DNA of 34,054 bases from Syntrophaceae bacterium (lineage in GTDB: Bacteria; Desulfobacterota; Syntrophia; Syntrophales; Smithellaceae). A program made the translations under genes and the position numbers. Positions 32,812-34,054 of this stretch are shown here, piece after piece. Under the pieces are notes generated by a model. It saw only the letters and a program-made list of their open reading frames with translations. It searched no databases and was not told the origin of the DNA. The stretch spans positions 1-34,054 of the forward strand of contig WRPE01000034.1 in NCBI GenBank assembly GCA_009773315.1. The letters run 5' to 3'. Every line of letters begins with the position of its first letter. Positions within the stretch are counted from its first letter, which is position 1.

Positions 32812-33069
32812 TTACGGATTTTTTAAAGTGTCATGGGTGCCTACTCTACGCAGAACGTAGGTATCACTTTCCATGTGGAAAGTAAAACGGTGTGAAGCTG
32901 TTACCCTGCCTTCCCAAATATTCCTGGGATCGTTCATTTTCTTGACATTCAGGGAAGGGTGCCTGGAATTGGATAATAGCAAGTCCAATTGCTTGTCCAC
33001 GGCTTCCTGCATCTCTCGGGTCAGCTTACGGTAATCCCGAACAAAGGTTTTAGTAAAAAATATTTTCAT
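32812..33069 (-). CDS. RelE/YafQ-type toxin of a toxin-antitoxin pair
   Basis: An 85-aa protein with the RelE/ParE fold pattern: FFTKTFVRDYRKLTREMQEAVDKQLDLLL (two helices), then NIWEGRVTASHRFTFHMESDTYVLRRVGTHDTLKNP, where the late Arg and His in RVGTHD correspond to catalytic positions of mRNA-cleaving members. It would cut mRNA on the ribosome. It overlaps the upstream antitoxin gene by 4 bp (ATGA), the usual arrangement. Nothing appears truncated. Confidence 0.8.
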   Translation of the reverse strand: MKIFFTKTFVRDYRKLTREMQEAVDKQLDLLLSNSRHPSLNVKKMNDPRNIWEGRVTASHRFTFHMESDTYVLRRVGTHDTLKNP

Positions 33070-33350
33070 ATTTTGGCAGTTTTCAGGGCTTTCAGGCCGT
33101 CTTTCAGGTTATCAAAAGGACCCAGCACATCACCGTTGGTAATGTCGTTGTCTGCGTCAGCTTCGCCCTGCTGCCATTCTTTAGTATAAAAATAAGCTTG
33201 TTCCGGGTGGACCATCTTAACCGGCTTTAAAATAATCTGACCCTCCTTTTTTTCCATTTCCATATAGTCGCCAATGGCAATATGAAAATTTTTTCGTAAG
33301 CTGTTTGGGATCGTGATCTGGTAATTTTCTCTTATTTTGACCAAAGACAT
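33066..33350 (-). CDS. AbrB/MazE-type antitoxin
   Basis: The start at 33350 is preferred: AAGGAGGGGGAA lies immediately upstream, whereas the farther ATG (33377) has none. The 94-aa protein begins MSLVKIRENYQITIPNSLRKNFHIAIGDYMEMEKKEGQIILKPV, a SpoVT/AbrB swapped-hairpin DNA-binding domain (about residues 1-44). The C-terminal half (WQQGEADADNDITNGDVLGPFDNLKDGLKALK) is acidic and likely wraps the toxin. AbrB-type antitoxins with RelE-fold toxins are a less usual pairing than MazE/MazF or RelB/RelE. It likely represses the operon by binding the dyad upstream. Confidence 0.82.
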   Translation of the reverse strand: MSLVKIRENYQITIPNSLRKNFHIAIGDYMEMEKKEGQIILKPVKMVHPEQAYFYTKEWQQGEADADNDITNGDVLGPFDNLKDGLKALKTAKI

Positions 33351-33389
33351 TTCCCCCTCCTTTTTTTTCTTGCGCATATTGTATATTTA

Positions 33390-33464
33390 TGATATTCTCA
33401 ATTTAACAAATTACGAAAATATCAATTTATGATTTAATCGTATCATACTCGTTAATTTTGTCAA
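33390..33464 (-). promoter_or_regulatory. Toxin-antitoxin promoter and dyad operator
   Basis: On the minus strand TTGACA (33459-33464), 16 bp, TACGAT (33437-33442) form a promoter. Just downstream is a dyad centred near 33406: outer arms TGATATT (33390-33396) and AATATCA (33418-33424), and inner arms AATTT (33400-33404) and AAATT (33408-33412). It is a good candidate for autorepression by the AbrB-type antitoxin. Confidence 0.55.
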
Positions 33465-33530
33465 GAAGTTACGGATAATAAACATCAGAATCAACTTTAT
33501 GTAGAATTTGTGAACCGGCATGCAATAATA

Positions 33531-33694
33531 ACCCACCTATAGGCAAAATCGGCATTCAAAATTGACCCGCCCCTATAAGCCTTCTATGCTGTCATCAATA
33601 CGGCAGAAGGAGGCAGAAAGGGATGCTCACAGTGGAAACTATATTGTCTCGCAACGGCATAACAAAGATAACATATTGTAAATATTGTCAATAG
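33531..33694 (+). mobile_element. Decayed left end of an IS21-family element
   Basis: The repeated ACCCACCTAT (33531-33540) and ACCCGCCCCTATA (33565-33577) resemble the multiple terminal binding sites of IS21-type left ends. They are followed by a GAAGGAGG ribosome-binding site and an ATG at 33623 whose product starts MLTVETI, the usual IstA start. The frame then departs from IstA and stops at 33692-33694 after 23 codons. No helix-turn-helix or integrase core is left, and no istB. It is a fragment only. Confidence 0.5.
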
Positions 33695-33973
33695 CTCCTA
33701 GAGTATCGCCTCGAATCCCGCGTCAATGTTGGTGAAAGATTTCACCGTTTGCGTCGGGAAAAACACACCTACTAGGGGTGCCAGGATGACCAAAACGAGA
33801 ATAATTGCATAAAAGACGTACAGAATGCCGCGCCTCGCAGAATAGCTGACTACCCCATCCTCAATACTCTAGGATAATTGATCCCCACCGGGTTGCCGCT
33901 CGGCGCGCTGCCGCCCGAGCTGCGCGCAGGACGCGAGAGTTATTTCCTTCAATAATGATGAACCTGTAAAAAG
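33695..33973. other. Unassigned accessory DNA after the IS fragment
   Basis: No intact gene is recognised. On the minus strand 33698-33868 is open for 57 codons and encodes a hydrophobic stretch (RRGILYVFYAIILVLVILAP then LVGVFFP) without any usable start codon; it could be a broken small membrane protein or chance. The G+C-rich stretch 33888-33935 contrasts with the AT-rich DNA left of it, suggesting a patchwork of short segments. Confidence 0.3.
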
Positions 33974-34054
33974 TCACCCCGCGATTTTCGCTTCGTGCTC
34001 ATGATAGCCATGCGGGAAAGCATAAAACTGTTCCAGCAGCGAAAAAATTGCTGC
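33974..34054 (-). CDS. Possible 3' end of a gene entering from outside the window
   Basis: The minus strand is open from the window edge to a TGA at 33974-33976, giving 26 residues AAIFSLLEQFYAFPHGYHEH then EAKIAG. The stretch is too short to assign, and it may be chance. If real, the gene continues to the right. Confidence 0.2.
   Translation of the reverse strand, partial: AAIFSLLEQFYAFPHGYHEHEAKIAG

Noticed and set aside
33698-33868. Small membrane protein gene on the minus strand
   Set aside because: Hydrophobic frame is suggestive but has no ATG, GTG or TTG start in a useful place and no ribosome-binding site, so I leave it within the unassigned stretch.

Overview
The window looks like a chromosomal segment from a Gram-negative deltaproteobacterium, most probably in or near the Syntrophales (Syntrophus/Smithella type). 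That placement is an inference from gene content and order: a KDO/Lpt lipopolysaccharide block running directly into rpoN, hpf, ptsN, hprK and rapZ, a pycB-like remnant, and a neighbouring coaBC/type-4 uracil-DNA glycosylase pair. Most of it is core genome; the two ends look eroded or accessory.

Left edge (1-6300): a good sigma-70 promoter, a short TTATCAAT repeat cluster and a broken 3' piece of a pyruvate carboxylase subunit B gene. A complete five-gene peptide-type ABC importer operon follows on the minus strand (binding protein, two permeases, two ATPases) with its own promoter.

Middle (6300-18200): rpiB on the minus strand, then a long plus-strand series: xerD, a large membrane-anchored TPR protein, kdsA, kdsC, a guanidinium-exporter-type SMR gene, lptC, lptA, lptB, rpoN, hpf, ptsN, an unusually divergent hprK, and rapZ. 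Together these make KDO, carry LPS to the outer membrane, provide sigma-54, and supply the nitrogen-PTS/ribosome-hibernation regulatory set. No kdsD, ptsH or ptsI is present here. A 7-bp tandem repeat lies inside the 3' end of kdsA, where kdsD often sits in relatives.

Right core (18200-32700): a membrane-anchored M23 peptidase (minus) divergent from coaBC, type-4 UDG, NfeD, an SPFH slipin and a small LiaF-type membrane protein; a remnant of an MtnX-like HAD phosphatase; a class I/II aminotransferase; then a minus-strand operon of an MTA/SAH deaminase, a DUF4139 protein and the helicase HrpA. Back-to-back promoters serve this operon and tRNA-Leu(UAA).

Right edge (32690-34054): beyond tRNA-Leu the DNA becomes accessory in character: a RelE-type toxin with an AbrB-type antitoxin and its dyad operator, a decayed IS21-type left end, and short unrecognised fragments. 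I saw no CRISPR array, rRNA, intact insertion sequence or prophage. I found no convincing wholly new system; the most unusual items are the divergent HprK, the kdsA repeat and several strong unexplained inverted repeats.
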